From the NCBI GenBank assembly GCA_009778945.1, contig WRFF01000011.1, forward strand, positions 1 to 18,606: a DNA stretch of 18,606 nucleotides. The letters are read 5' to 3'. A model generated the notes under the pieces. That model ran no database searches. It saw only the letters and a program-made list of their open reading frames with translations, and was not told the origin of the DNA. The position numbers were made by a program, and so were the translations under genes. Positions within the stretch are counted from its first letter, which is position 1. Each line of letters starts with the position of its first letter. The stretch comes from Clostridiales bacterium (lineage in GTDB: Bacteria; Bacillota; Clostridia; Peptostreptococcales; Anaerovoracaceae). Shown here one piece after another: positions 1 to 5,892 of this stretch.

Positions 1-500
1 ATTTTCGTCTGGAGATAGGCCAGATGGCAGTATTCGACCGGGAACTGTTTCAGGACCGCCTCATCCAATACGACCGTTTCATTATTGTTCACAGGATCGA
101 TACGGTCCTTGTCCGCCACGGTTTCGCGGTAGTACAATCCCCATCCGCCTTCCCATTTTTGCCACAGGTCAAACTGGCGCGCGTAGCTGGACACGTCGCA
201 CAGCACGCCTTCAACCTCCGCGCGCTGCAGGATAATCATCTTGGTCATCGCCTGGCCGCGGTCTCCGTTGGCCTTGATCGCGCTGCCGCCAAGGATATGC
301 ATGATATTGAGGCCGTGCTTTAAGCCCTCTTTCGTGATATCGATAAACTGTTCGAACGGCCCTTCGGTCCACGTCGCCTTCATGACGCCATCCGGATGCC
401 ATACTTTCCTGAAATCATCCCACAGGAAAGCGTCGCGATATACGACCCATCGTTCGATCCTGTCACGAATTTGGAGAACGTCCATAAAATTGTCATCCAT
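1..500 (-). CDS. SnoaL/NTF2-like fold protein, 3'-truncated by the window edge
   Basis: This gene is open from an ATG at 500 to the left edge, so about 166 residues are visible and the stop codon lies outside. A good Shine-Dalgarno (GGAGG at about 508-512, 7 nt before the ATG) fixes the start. The N-terminal helix with YRD (Tyr21, Asp23), the WHPDGVM segment at 34-40 and the NIMHILGG motif with His68 resemble SnoaL-like alpha+beta-barrel proteins, the superfamily of scytalone dehydratase and BaiE. In those enzymes an Asp and a His about 45-50 residues apart form the active site; here Asp23 and His68 are 45 apart. The pattern suggests a small cytosolic lyase, isomerase or binding protein, but the substrate is unknown. 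It has its own promoter with a palindrome in the spacer. The family call is moderately firm, the activity is not. Confidence 0.7.
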   Translation of the reverse strand, partial: MDDNFMDVLQIRDRIERWVVYRDAFLWDDFRKVWHPDGVMKATWTEGPFEQFIDITKEGLKHGLNIMHILGGSAIKANGDRGQAMTKMIILQRAEVEGVLCDVSSYARQFDLWQKWEGGWGLYYRETVADKDRIDPVNNNETVVLDEAVLKQFPVEYCHLAYLQTK

Positions 501-568
501 CTTTCTACCTCCAACCTTTCATTTTGAAATACTCTTTGCTCCGCCGATCATACGGTTTTTTCAAAATC

Positions 569-598
569 ATTGTATTCCCGCAGCGGGACATTTGTCAA
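569..598 (-). promoter_or_regulatory. Sigma-A-type promoter of the SnoaL-like gene, with a palindromic operator candidate in the spacer
   Basis: On the minus strand TTGACA (598-593) is followed by an 18-nt spacer and TACAAT (574-569), close to the housekeeping consensus. The spacer holds a perfect 13-bp palindrome, TCCCGC-A-GCGGGA (576-588). Transcription would start near 562, giving a leader of about 60 nt before the ATG at 500. A dyad between -35 and -10 suggests a regulator that occludes or re-twists the promoter. That part is inference, as no regulator gene is visible nearby. Confidence 0.65.
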
Positions 599-680
599 AA
601 ACCGGTCAGGACGGGAAACAAGCAGGTGAGGCTAAAGCGCCGAAGATTTGCGTCATGCCCTCGTCATCTATCCGGCGGTG

Positions 681-733
681 TGCTATACTTTGGTACAGCA
701 TATCTGCAACATTGCAGTAGATTTCACGAAATC
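681..733. promoter_or_regulatory. Three consecutive dyads in the divergent intergenic region
   Basis: Three inverted repeats follow one another: TGCTATAC-n4-GTACAGCA (681-700, one arm mismatch), CTGCAA-CA-TTGCAG (704-717, perfect) and GATTTC-AC-GAAATC (720-733, perfect). The first contains an extended -10-like TGCTATACT. A separate GAAATC half-site lies at 742-747. The block lies directly upstream of the likely SEC-C promoter and between two divergent genes, so it is a candidate multi-operator region. Which protein binds is unknown. No coding potential is evident in 501-853. Confidence 0.4.
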
Positions 734-753
734 AATGTTCGGAAATCTATAAT
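723..753 (+). promoter_or_regulatory. Probable promoter of the SEC-C gene
   Basis: A perfect TATAAT lies at 748-753. The -35 is weak: TTCACG at 723-728 with a 19-nt spacer is the best match and lies within the GATTTC-AC-GAAATC dyad. Transcription would start at about 759-761, just before the structured leader. The -10 call is good and the -35 is uncertain, which would fit an activated promoter. Confidence 0.5.
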
Positions 754-759
754 AATGCA

Positions 760-844
760 TGAGGAGTTTCATCAATAGCAGCGAGCCGCAGGCGAGTCTA
801 ACTCGAGGCGCGCTTCGCGTATTGTGGCAACTCCATTAAGGAGT
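760..844 (+). promoter_or_regulatory. Structured 5' leader of the SEC-C gene with alternative pairing over the RBS (candidate riboregulator)
   Basis: Seen by eye: GGAGTT (763-768) can pair with AACTCC (829-834), and CAATA (773-777) with TATTG (820-824). Together these close a multi-branch fold. Inside lie hairpins GCC-GCA-GGC (785-793; alternatively GCG/CGC 781-789), CGAGT-CTA-ACTCG (793-805) and CGCG-CTT-CGCG (809-819). The same ACTCC (830-834) can instead pair with GGAGT (840-844) across a 5-nt loop, which would bury the AAGGAG Shine-Dalgarno (838-843) of the SEC-C gene. The two pairings exclude each other, the usual logic of a translational switch. It matches no riboswitch class I can recall. 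A 26-codon reading frame (ATG 759 to TAA 839) also crosses it. No folding energies were computed. Confidence 0.45.
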
Positions 845-853
845 GAACGATAC

Positions 854-1354
854 ATGGCAAAAACATTGGAAAAACAGTGGGAAGACCTGCTCGGAAAACA
901 GACAAAGGCAACGCTTCCGGAGTTTTGGAAGAAATATTGCGACGTCGAGGCGAAGATCTACGCGTTTCTGTTGAAACAGCCGGAACTCGCGTGGAAGGGC
1001 GTTTTTTCCGAAATGGCGGACAGCCTGCATATCGATTCCATCTATTTCATGGGTTGGCTCGACGGGATCAACAGCAGCCTCACGCAGGAGCTTGAGCTGG
1101 ACAGCATCACGAAGGAGAGCGAACTCGATTTAAAGGCCGATCCCGAAAAGCTTTATTTCAATATGCATGCGGCGGACGCCGATCATCTCTATGAGCTGGC
1201 CGAATGGGACGACGTGCTTCCTGCCGAACGGCGGGAAGAGATCGCAACGGAGTACCGCCGGTCGCGCACGGTTCACAAGGAAAAACTTCCCGGCCGCAAC
1301 GACCCGTGTCCCTGCGGCAGCGGAAAGAAATATAAACATTGCTGCGGGGCTTAA
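854..1354 (+). CDS. Small SEC-C motif zinc-binding protein
   Basis: The protein has 166 residues. ATG 854 is chosen over an in-frame GTG at 824 because AAGGAG (838-843) precedes it by 10 nt and the GTG has no RBS. The C-terminus carries the SEC-C motif DPCPCGSGKKYKHCC (C-x-C-x8-C-C), the zinc-binding tail also found on SecA, where it contacts SecB or the ribosome. The first ~140 residues are acidic and probably helical (e.g. LPEFWKKYCDVEAKIYAFLL) and belong to no family I can name. Stand-alone SEC-C proteins of this size are common in Clostridia but poorly characterised. A cytosolic adaptor or ribosome-associated role is inference from the motif. It is the only plus-strand gene here, has its own promoter and structured leader, and ends 3 nt from the convergent pduL stop codon. 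Confidence 0.85.
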   Translation: MAKTLEKQWEDLLGKQTKATLPEFWKKYCDVEAKIYAFLLKQPELAWKGVFSEMADSLHIDSIYFMGWLDGINSSLTQELELDSITKESELDLKADPEKLYFNMHAADADHLYELAEWDDVLPAERREEIATEYRRSRTVHKEKLPGRNDPCPCGSGKKYKHCCGA

Positions 1355-1357
1355 TTT

Positions 1358-1960
1358 TTATTCTTTCGCGATAATTTCGATTTCCTGGCCGTTCGCAAGG
1401 CCGGCCGCGTTCGCCTCGTCCGTATCGACGTGCATCTCACGCTCGTGCGTCACGCCGGAGCGGATCAGCACATCCTGAAAGATCAGCGGGCGCGTCCCAA
1501 AAGTCTGCACGTCCACAAGATCCTTGTCCTTGACGCCTGCTTCCTGCGCCTGTTCCGGATTGAGATGGATATGGCGCAACGCCACGATGACGCCTTCGGA
1601 AATATCTATTTCTCCCGCGGGCCCGACAAGTTTCACGCCCGGGGTGCCGGCAAGCACGCCGGATTCGCGCACGGGCGCATCAATGCCGAGCGCACGGGCG
1701 TCCGTCATCGCGATCTCGACCTGCGTTTGCGCGCGCAAGGGCCCAATGATGCGTATGCCCTTGAAAGCGCCCTTCGGCCCGATAATATCGACCCGTTCCT
1801 CCGCCGCGAACTGGCCCGGCTGTCCGAGCTCCTTATACGGCGTCAGATGCGCGCCTTCGCCGAACAATGTCGCGAGGTCTTTCTCCGACAGATGCAGATG
1901 TTTGTTTGAAATACCGATCACCACTTTATAGCCCATGTTTGTGCCTGCCCTTTCTTTCAT
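1358..1960 (-). CDS. pduL: PduL-type phosphate propanoyltransferase / phosphotransacetylase
   Basis: PduL enzymes interconvert acyl-CoA plus phosphate with acyl-phosphate plus CoA and are unrelated to classical Pta. The protein has 200 residues from ATG 1960, supported by AAGGGA just upstream. An in-frame ATG at 1936 (MGYKVVIG) would remove only eight residues and is also possible. The metal-binding His pairs are clear: KHLHLS (His21, His23) and RHIHLN (His130, His132), plus HEREMHVD (His172, His177). There is no N-terminal encapsulation helix and no microcompartment gene nearby, so a free cytosolic enzyme making acetyl- or propionyl-phosphate is likely. It lies 42 nt behind the OadG-like gene, probably in one transcript with it. 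The family is firm; acetyl versus propionyl preference is open. Confidence 0.92.
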   Translation of the reverse strand: MKERAGTNMGYKVVIGISNKHLHLSEKDLATLFGEGAHLTPYKELGQPGQFAAEERVDIIGPKGAFKGIRIIGPLRAQTQVEIAMTDARALGIDAPVRESGVLAGTPGVKLVGPAGEIDISEGVIVALRHIHLNPEQAQEAGVKDKDLVDVQTFGTRPLIFQDVLIRSGVTHEREMHVDTDEANAAGLANGQEIEIIAKE

Positions 1961-2002
1961 GAATCCCTTATGCTTACCTTATCTTTTTCGCCATCCGCGC
2001 TT

Positions 2003-2149
2003 TCATGCGTCCGGCTTATCCGGATCCGCCTTTTTGGCGATGGCGAGCAGGATACGCGTGATTATGTAGAAAATAATGAGGACGACAAATACGCCGCCGA
2101 GTCCGTAGGCCATTACTTTTAATCCTTGTTCCATCAACAATGCATTCAT
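2003..2149 (-). CDS. Very short OadG-like gamma subunit of a Na+-pumping decarboxylase
   Basis: This 48-residue protein has one membrane segment (about residues 13-38, YGLGGVFVVLIIFYIITRILL), then AIAKKADPDKPDA and a stop. A short N-terminus, a GLGGVFVVL-type helix and a charged tail are the pattern of OadG-family subunits, which anchor the decarboxylase and assist assembly with the beta subunit. It lies 90 nt behind oadB on the same strand, the expected neighbour. Known OadG proteins are usually about 80 residues with a Pro-rich, zinc-binding tail; here the tail is nearly absent. The start at 2149 is preceded only by a distant AAAGGG, so it is less certain. Another small membrane peptide cannot be excluded, but the position beside oadB is persuasive. 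Confidence 0.7.
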   Translation of the reverse strand: MNALLMEQGLKVMAYGLGGVFVVLIIFYIITRILLAIAKKADPDKPDA

Positions 2150-2239
2150 TTCCGCGTCATGCCCTTTCCGCCACGAATCCTATTATCTCATAATTATTCA
2201 TCTTTGAAACCTTTTTTCAAAACCCGCTTTTCCGCGGCG
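2150..2239 (-). other. oadB-oadG gap with weak hairpins and a possible weak promoter
   Basis: On the minus strand, CCGC-n6-GCGG followed by GTTTTG lies just after the oadB stop and could be a weak terminator. It is followed by an inverted repeat TTTGAAA-n5-TTTCAAA (2203-2221) without a T-run. GATAAT in a TA-rich stretch (about 2185-2190) might act as a -10, but no good -35 is seen. The gap may set a different expression level for oadG-pduL relative to oadB. All of this is weak. Confidence 0.25.
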
Positions 2240-3385
2240 TCACGCCATCATAATGACAGGCACGAGCGCAAGCACCATGGCGCCCGCCACAACCGAGCCG
2301 AGCTGGCCGGCGACGTTGGCGCTCATCGCCTGCATGAGGATGAAATTTGTCGGATCCTCTTTTTTCGCCATGCGCTGCACGACGCGGCCGGACATAGGAA
2401 AGGCCGAAATGCCCGCGGCGCCGATCATCGGGTTGACCTTGCGGTCTTGCGGCAGAAAGAGGTTCAAGAGCTTTGCAAACAGGACTCCGCCCACGGTGTC
2501 AAAGATAAAGGCGACCAGCCCCATGCCCATGATCATCAGCGTGCGCCAGTCAAGGAATGCCTCCGCCGTCATCGTCGAGCCGATCGTGATCCCCAGCAGC
2601 AGGGTGATGAGGTTTGCGAGCTCGTTCTCCGCGGCTTTTGCGAGACGGTCAAGCACCCCGCAGACGCGGAGAAGGTTTCCGAACATAAGCGCCCCTATCA
2701 GCGCGACGCCCATCGGGGCAAGGATGCCGGCCACAAGCGTGATGATGATCGGAAAGAGGATTTCGATAATTTTCGGAATCTTTGTCGTCGTATATTTCAT
2801 GCGCATCATGCGCTCTTTCTTCGTCGTCAGCAGTTTGATAAACGGCGGCTGGATAAGCGGCACCAGCGACATATACGAATAGGCCGCCACCGAAATCGGG
2901 CCGAGATAGTTCGTCGCAAATTTGGATGCGACAAAAATAGACGTGGGGCCGTCCGCCGCGCCGATAATGCCGATGGAAGCGGCCTCCTTCAGGTCGAACT
3001 GCCCCGTAGAGAGAGCAAACAGCATCGTGAAGAAGATGCCAAACTGGGCCGCGGCGCCGAAGAAAAGCATAAACGGATTTTGCAGCAGCGGTTTGAAATC
3101 AATCATTGCGCCGACGGCGATGAAGATCAGCACCGGGAAGAGTTCCGTCGTAATCCCGGCGTTGTACAGGATTTTCAAAAATCCGTCCGAACCTTCGACG
3201 GAAAGCGCCGAAGAAAAGGGGATGTTTACGAGGATCGCGCCGAAGCCGATCGGGAGGAGCAGCATCGGTTCATACCTGAAACGGATTGCGAGGAAAATCA
3301 GCACGCCTCCGACGATAAACATGATGACATCCGGAAAAGACAGGTCAAGCACACCCGCGCCGACTTCTTTGAGGATAGACTCCAT
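2240..3385 (-). CDS. oadB: Na+-translocating decarboxylase beta subunit (OadB/GcdB/MmdB family)
   Basis: This 381-residue multi-spanning membrane protein forms the Na+ channel of biotin-dependent decarboxylases, which export Na+ while releasing CO2 from carboxybiotin. The residues described for Klebsiella OadB can be matched by spacing: Asp203 to Asp145 in IIGAADGPTS, Tyr229 to Tyr171, Asn373 to Asn318 in NPMIGAAG, Gly377 to Gly322, Ser382 to Ser327 and Arg389 to Arg334. The pump site therefore looks intact. AGGAGG lies 11 nt before the ATG. It begins 42 nt after tyrA and is followed by the OadG-like gene. No alpha (carboxyltransferase) or biotin-carrier subunit is in the window, so the substrate (oxaloacetate, methylmalonyl-CoA, glutaconyl-CoA or malonate) cannot be assigned. 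The symbol is used in the family sense. Confidence 0.93.
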   Translation of the reverse strand: MESILKEVGAGVLDLSFPDVIMFIVGGVLIFLAIRFRYEPMLLLPIGFGAILVNIPFSSALSVEGSDGFLKILYNAGITTELFPVLIFIAVGAMIDFKPLLQNPFMLFFGAAAQFGIFFTMLFALSTGQFDLKEAASIGIIGAADGPTSIFVASKFATNYLGPISVAAYSYMSLVPLIQPPFIKLLTTKKERMMRMKYTTTKIPKIIEILFPIIITLVAGILAPMGVALIGALMFGNLLRVCGVLDRLAKAAENELANLITLLLGITIGSTMTAEAFLDWRTLMIMGMGLVAFIFDTVGGVLFAKLLNLFLPQDRKVNPMIGAAGISAFPMSGRVVQRMAKKEDPTNFILMQAMSANVAGQLGSVVAGAMVLALVPVIMMA

Positions 3386-3427
3386 TCTATGATTCGCCTC
3401 CTGTTCGCCTGTGAGGGATAACTCCGG

Positions 3428-4261
3428 TTATTCGTCCAAAAATTCTTTGCGCTCGCGCCCTTCGCGAAGCAGCCGCGTAAGCCCTTCCTCATCCTCCGCG
3501 GCAAGCGCGTCGCGGTAGAGAACGACGCGGTTTATGAGGCCGTCGAGTTCCGAAACGAGCGCGTCCCGGTTGAGGAGGAAGAGTTCCGCCCACATCGTTT
3601 CGTTGAGGCGCGCCACGCGCGTCATATCCAGAAAGCTGCCCGCGGAAAATCCCTTGTGCTTCAGCGCCAGCTCGCTTCGGATATAGACGCTCGACAGAAT
3701 ATGCGCCATCTGGGAGGTATAGGCGATCATCTCGTCGTGCTCCTCGGGCGTCGTAAAGACCACGCGCCCGAAACCGATCGCGAGGAAAAACGCTTTCGCG
3801 TCGCTGAGGAGATCAATCGGCGTCTCGTCGTCCGGCGTGAGGATCATGGACGCGCCGTCAAAGAGATCATCCTTGGCGTAGCGGAAACCGGAATACTCAC
3901 GCCCCGCCATTGGATGGCCGCCGATGAAATGCCAGGGCCTGCCCGCCACCGTATCGCGCAGTTCTTCCATAATGAAGCGTTTCACGCCGCCGCAGTCTAT
4001 GACAAGCGCGCCGTCTTTGAACAGCCCCGCCTTCTCTTTGATCGTTTTAACGATCTGATGCGGGTACAGCGCGACGATCACGAGATCCATGTCCGGCAGT
4101 GTTTCATCCGTAAGCCGCCCGTCGATCGCTTCGGTCAGCTCCGCTTTTTTCAAGACTTCTTCGGAACGATTGCTGCCATATACCGTATGCTTCGTATGCA
4201 GTTTAATGGCCTTTGCCAAAGAGCCGCCGATCAGGCCGAGCCCGATGATGCCGATTTTCAT
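3428..4261 (-). CDS. tyrA: Prephenate dehydrogenase
   Basis: The enzyme oxidatively decarboxylates prephenate to 4-hydroxyphenylpyruvate with NAD(P)+, the committed step to tyrosine. The 277 residues have an N-terminal Rossmann motif GLGLIGGS (7-14), the substrate-site motif HPMAGRE (116-122, His116) and EEHD (173-176, His175) at the start of the helical dimerisation domain. The usual D-x-G-S-V-K is DCGGVK here (89-94), with Gly for Ser. It has no C-terminal ACT domain and no fused chorismate mutase, so feedback control at this protein is probably limited. Its ATG overlaps the aroF stop as ATGA (4 nt), which indicates translational coupling. A cyclohexadienyl dehydrogenase preferring arogenate is the main alternative. 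Confidence 0.92.
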   Translation of the reverse strand: MKIGIIGLGLIGGSLAKAIKLHTKHTVYGSNRSEEVLKKAELTEAIDGRLTDETLPDMDLVIVALYPHQIVKTIKEKAGLFKDGALVIDCGGVKRFIMEELRDTVAGRPWHFIGGHPMAGREYSGFRYAKDDLFDGASMILTPDDETPIDLLSDAKAFFLAIGFGRVVFTTPEEHDEMIAYTSQMAHILSSVYIRSELALKHKGFSAGSFLDMTRVARLNETMWAELFLLNRDALVSELDGLINRVVLYRDALAAEDEEGLTRLLREGRERKEFLDE

Positions 4262-5286
4262 TCGCCGCCCTCCTCCTCATGCGACGCGAAGGGAAGCAGC
4301 GTTTGCACATGCTTCGCGATCCGGTCAAACGCTTCCGGCGTCACGGATTGCGCCCCGTCGCAGAGCGCGTGGATCGGGTCGTTATGCACTTCGATGATCA
4401 GGCCGTCGGCGCCGACAGCGGCGGCGGCGGCGGCGAGCGGATCGACCAGCCAGCTTTCGCCGGTTGCGTGGCTTGGGTCTACAATGACGGGCAGATGCGT
4501 GAGCCGGTGCAATACCGGGATTGCCGAGATGTCGAGCGTGTTGCGCGTCGCCGTTTCAAAGGTCCGGATGCCGCGTTCGCAGAGGATGACGTCCTCGTTG
4601 CCGCCCGCCATGATATATTCCGCGCTCATCAGCAGTTCTTCAAGCGTATTCGCAAGGCCCCGCTTGAGCAAAATCGGCTTACGCAATGTTCCGAGCAGCC
4701 GCAGCAACTCGAAGTTTTGCATATTGCGCGCGCCGACCTGAATCATATCCACCTCTTCAAAAAGCGGCAAATGCGCGCCGTCCATGATCTCCGAAACGAT
4801 CGGAAGCCCTGTTTCCTTCTTGGCTTCCAGCAGGAGTTCGATGCCTTCCGCGTGCAAGCCCTGAAACGCGTACGGAGAGGTGCGCGGCTTGAACGCGCCG
4901 CCCCTCAGGATCGTCGCGCCGGAGGCTTTGACCGCTTTTGCCACAGTGATGATCTGCTCGCGCGATTCGACGGAACAGGGCCCTGCGATGATCTGGAAAT
5001 TGCCGCCGCCGATTTTGACACCGGCCTTCCCCACCTCCACGACCGTATCCCGCGGATGGAATTTCCGGTTCGCGTTTTTATACGGTTCCGTAACGCGCCG
5101 CACGTCTTCCACCGCGTCGAGCGAACGGATCAGGTCGATATCCACCTGCGTCGTATCGCCGATCAGCCCGATGATCGTCTGCTGCTTTCCGACCGAGATA
5201 TGCGTATCAAAGCCCTGGTCCTTGAGCCAGCTCAGCAGGCGCTCAACCTGCGCTTCTTTGGGATTTTGTTTTAATATGACAATCAT
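4258..5286 (-). CDS. aroF: 3-deoxy-7-phosphoheptulonate synthase (DAHP synthase), class I beta with regulatory N-domain
   Basis: This enzyme condenses PEP and erythrose-4-phosphate, the first step of the shikimate pathway. The 342 residues comprise a ferredoxin-like N-terminal domain (about 1-70), which in the T. maritima enzyme confers inhibition by Tyr and Phe, and a TIM barrel (about 85-335). Visible active-site and metal residues are GPCSVES (102-108, Cys104), KPRTSPY (133-139), DPSHATG (270-276, His273), Glu299 and Asp310. A run of seven Ala (285-291) is encoded by a GCN repeat. AAGGAG lies 5-6 nt before the ATG. It forms a two-gene unit with tyrA and has a candidate promoter with a palindromic spacer in the 57-nt gap behind hpt. 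The assignment is firm. Confidence 0.95.
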   Translation of the reverse strand: MIVILKQNPKEAQVERLLSWLKDQGFDTHISVGKQQTIIGLIGDTTQVDIDLIRSLDAVEDVRRVTEPYKNANRKFHPRDTVVEVGKAGVKIGGGNFQIIAGPCSVESREQIITVAKAVKASGATILRGGAFKPRTSPYAFQGLHAEGIELLLEAKKETGLPIVSEIMDGAHLPLFEEVDMIQVGARNMQNFELLRLLGTLRKPILLKRGLANTLEELLMSAEYIMAGGNEDVILCERGIRTFETATRNTLDISAIPVLHRLTHLPVIVDPSHATGESWLVDPLAAAAAAVGADGLIIEVHNDPIHALCDGAQSVTPEAFDRIAKHVQTLLPFASHEEEGGE

Positions 5287-5309
5287 GACTGCTCCTTCTG
5301 ATGGGACTC

Positions 5310-5340
5310 CTTATACAAGGATTTCCGAAATCTATTGTAA
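5310..5340 (-). promoter_or_regulatory. Candidate aroF-tyrA promoter containing a GATTTC-n-GAAATC palindrome
   Basis: On the minus strand TTACAA (5340-5335) and TATAAG (5315-5310) are 19 nt apart, a long spacer. Inside it is a perfect 13-bp palindrome with 6-nt arms (5320-5332). Transcription would start near 5303. The palindrome resembles the 6-2-6 dyad at 720-733. Its TTTC-n-GAAA core also resembles the core of CodY boxes, but the flanks match that consensus poorly. Confidence 0.45.
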
Positions 5341-5343
5341 TTA

Positions 5344-5892
5344 TTATTGTATCAGATCGTCCCCGTCCCGCGCCAAAACGGACGCGATATACGGCAAGTT
5401 GCGACAGCGCTGATCGACATCCAGCCCGTAGCCGACGAGGAATTCGCCGGGCACTTCAAAGCCGACGTAATCCGCCTTTATCGCCACACGCCGCCCCGAA
5501 GGTTTGTCGAGCATCGTGCAGATTGCAAGGCTGCCTACGTTTTGCGCCGCGAAATATTTTTTCAGATAATCGAGCGTGAGCCCCGAATCCACAATATCTT
5601 CGACGATGATGACATCCCGCCCTTCCACGCTCATGTTCAGATCTTTGATGATCTTCACGACGCCGCTCGTATGCGTCGCCGCGCCATAGCTCGAAAGGGA
5701 CATAAAGTCGACCTGTGTATCGAGCGCGACTGACTTCAGCACCTGCGCCATCCAGAGAACGCTGCCTGTCAAAATACCCACAAACACGACATTCCGGCCC
5801 GCGTAATCCTCTGTAATCTGTTCGCCGATCTCCTTCGCGCGCGCTTCGATCTCCGCCTGAGAAAGCAAAATTCTATCAATCGCATACGTCAT
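5344..5892 (-). CDS. hpt: Hypoxanthine phosphoribosyltransferase
   Basis: The enzyme salvages hypoxanthine (and usually guanine) with PRPP to IMP or GMP in the cytosol. The 182 residues are the usual length. The PRPP motif VIIVEDIVDSGLTL is at 94-107, the pyrophosphate loop LTGS at 41-44, the purine-contacting lysine in LDKPSGRR (Lys130), and the C-terminal VGFEVPGEFLVGYGLD signature at 143-158. Its start overlaps the engB stop as ATGA (4 nt), so it is the last gene of the tig-clpP-clpX-lon-engB-hpt run. In many Firmicutes hpt is found beside tilS and ftsH instead, so this position is less usual. The next gene, aroF, has its own candidate promoter. Confidence 0.95.
   Translation of the reverse strand: MTYAIDRILLSQAEIEARAKEIGEQITEDYAGRNVVFVGILTGSVLWMAQVLKSVALDTQVDFMSLSSYGAATHTSGVVKIIKDLNMSVEGRDVIIVEDIVDSGLTLDYLKKYFAAQNVGSLAICTMLDKPSGRRVAIKADYVGFEVPGEFLVGYGLDVDQRCRNLPYIASVLARDGDDLIQ

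Noticed and set aside
824..853. GTG start for the SEC-C gene
   Set aside because: It has no RBS and lies inside the structured leader; ATG 854 has AAGGAG 10 nt upstream.
760..853. Known riboswitch or T-box upstream of the SEC-C gene
   Set aside because: No T-box sequence (AGGGTGGNACCGCG) and no motif of the SAM, TPP, cobalamin, c-di-GMP, ZTP or fluoride classes that I could recognise; kept only as an unassigned candidate.
2126..3421. 431-codon plus-strand open frame opposite oadB
   Set aside because: It is Arg/His/Asp-rich, matches no family, and mirrors the codon bias of a clearly real membrane protein gene on the other strand.
4415..4440. GCG-repeat microsatellite
   Set aside because: It is the in-frame codon run for seven alanines in the DAHP synthase barrel and needs no other explanation.
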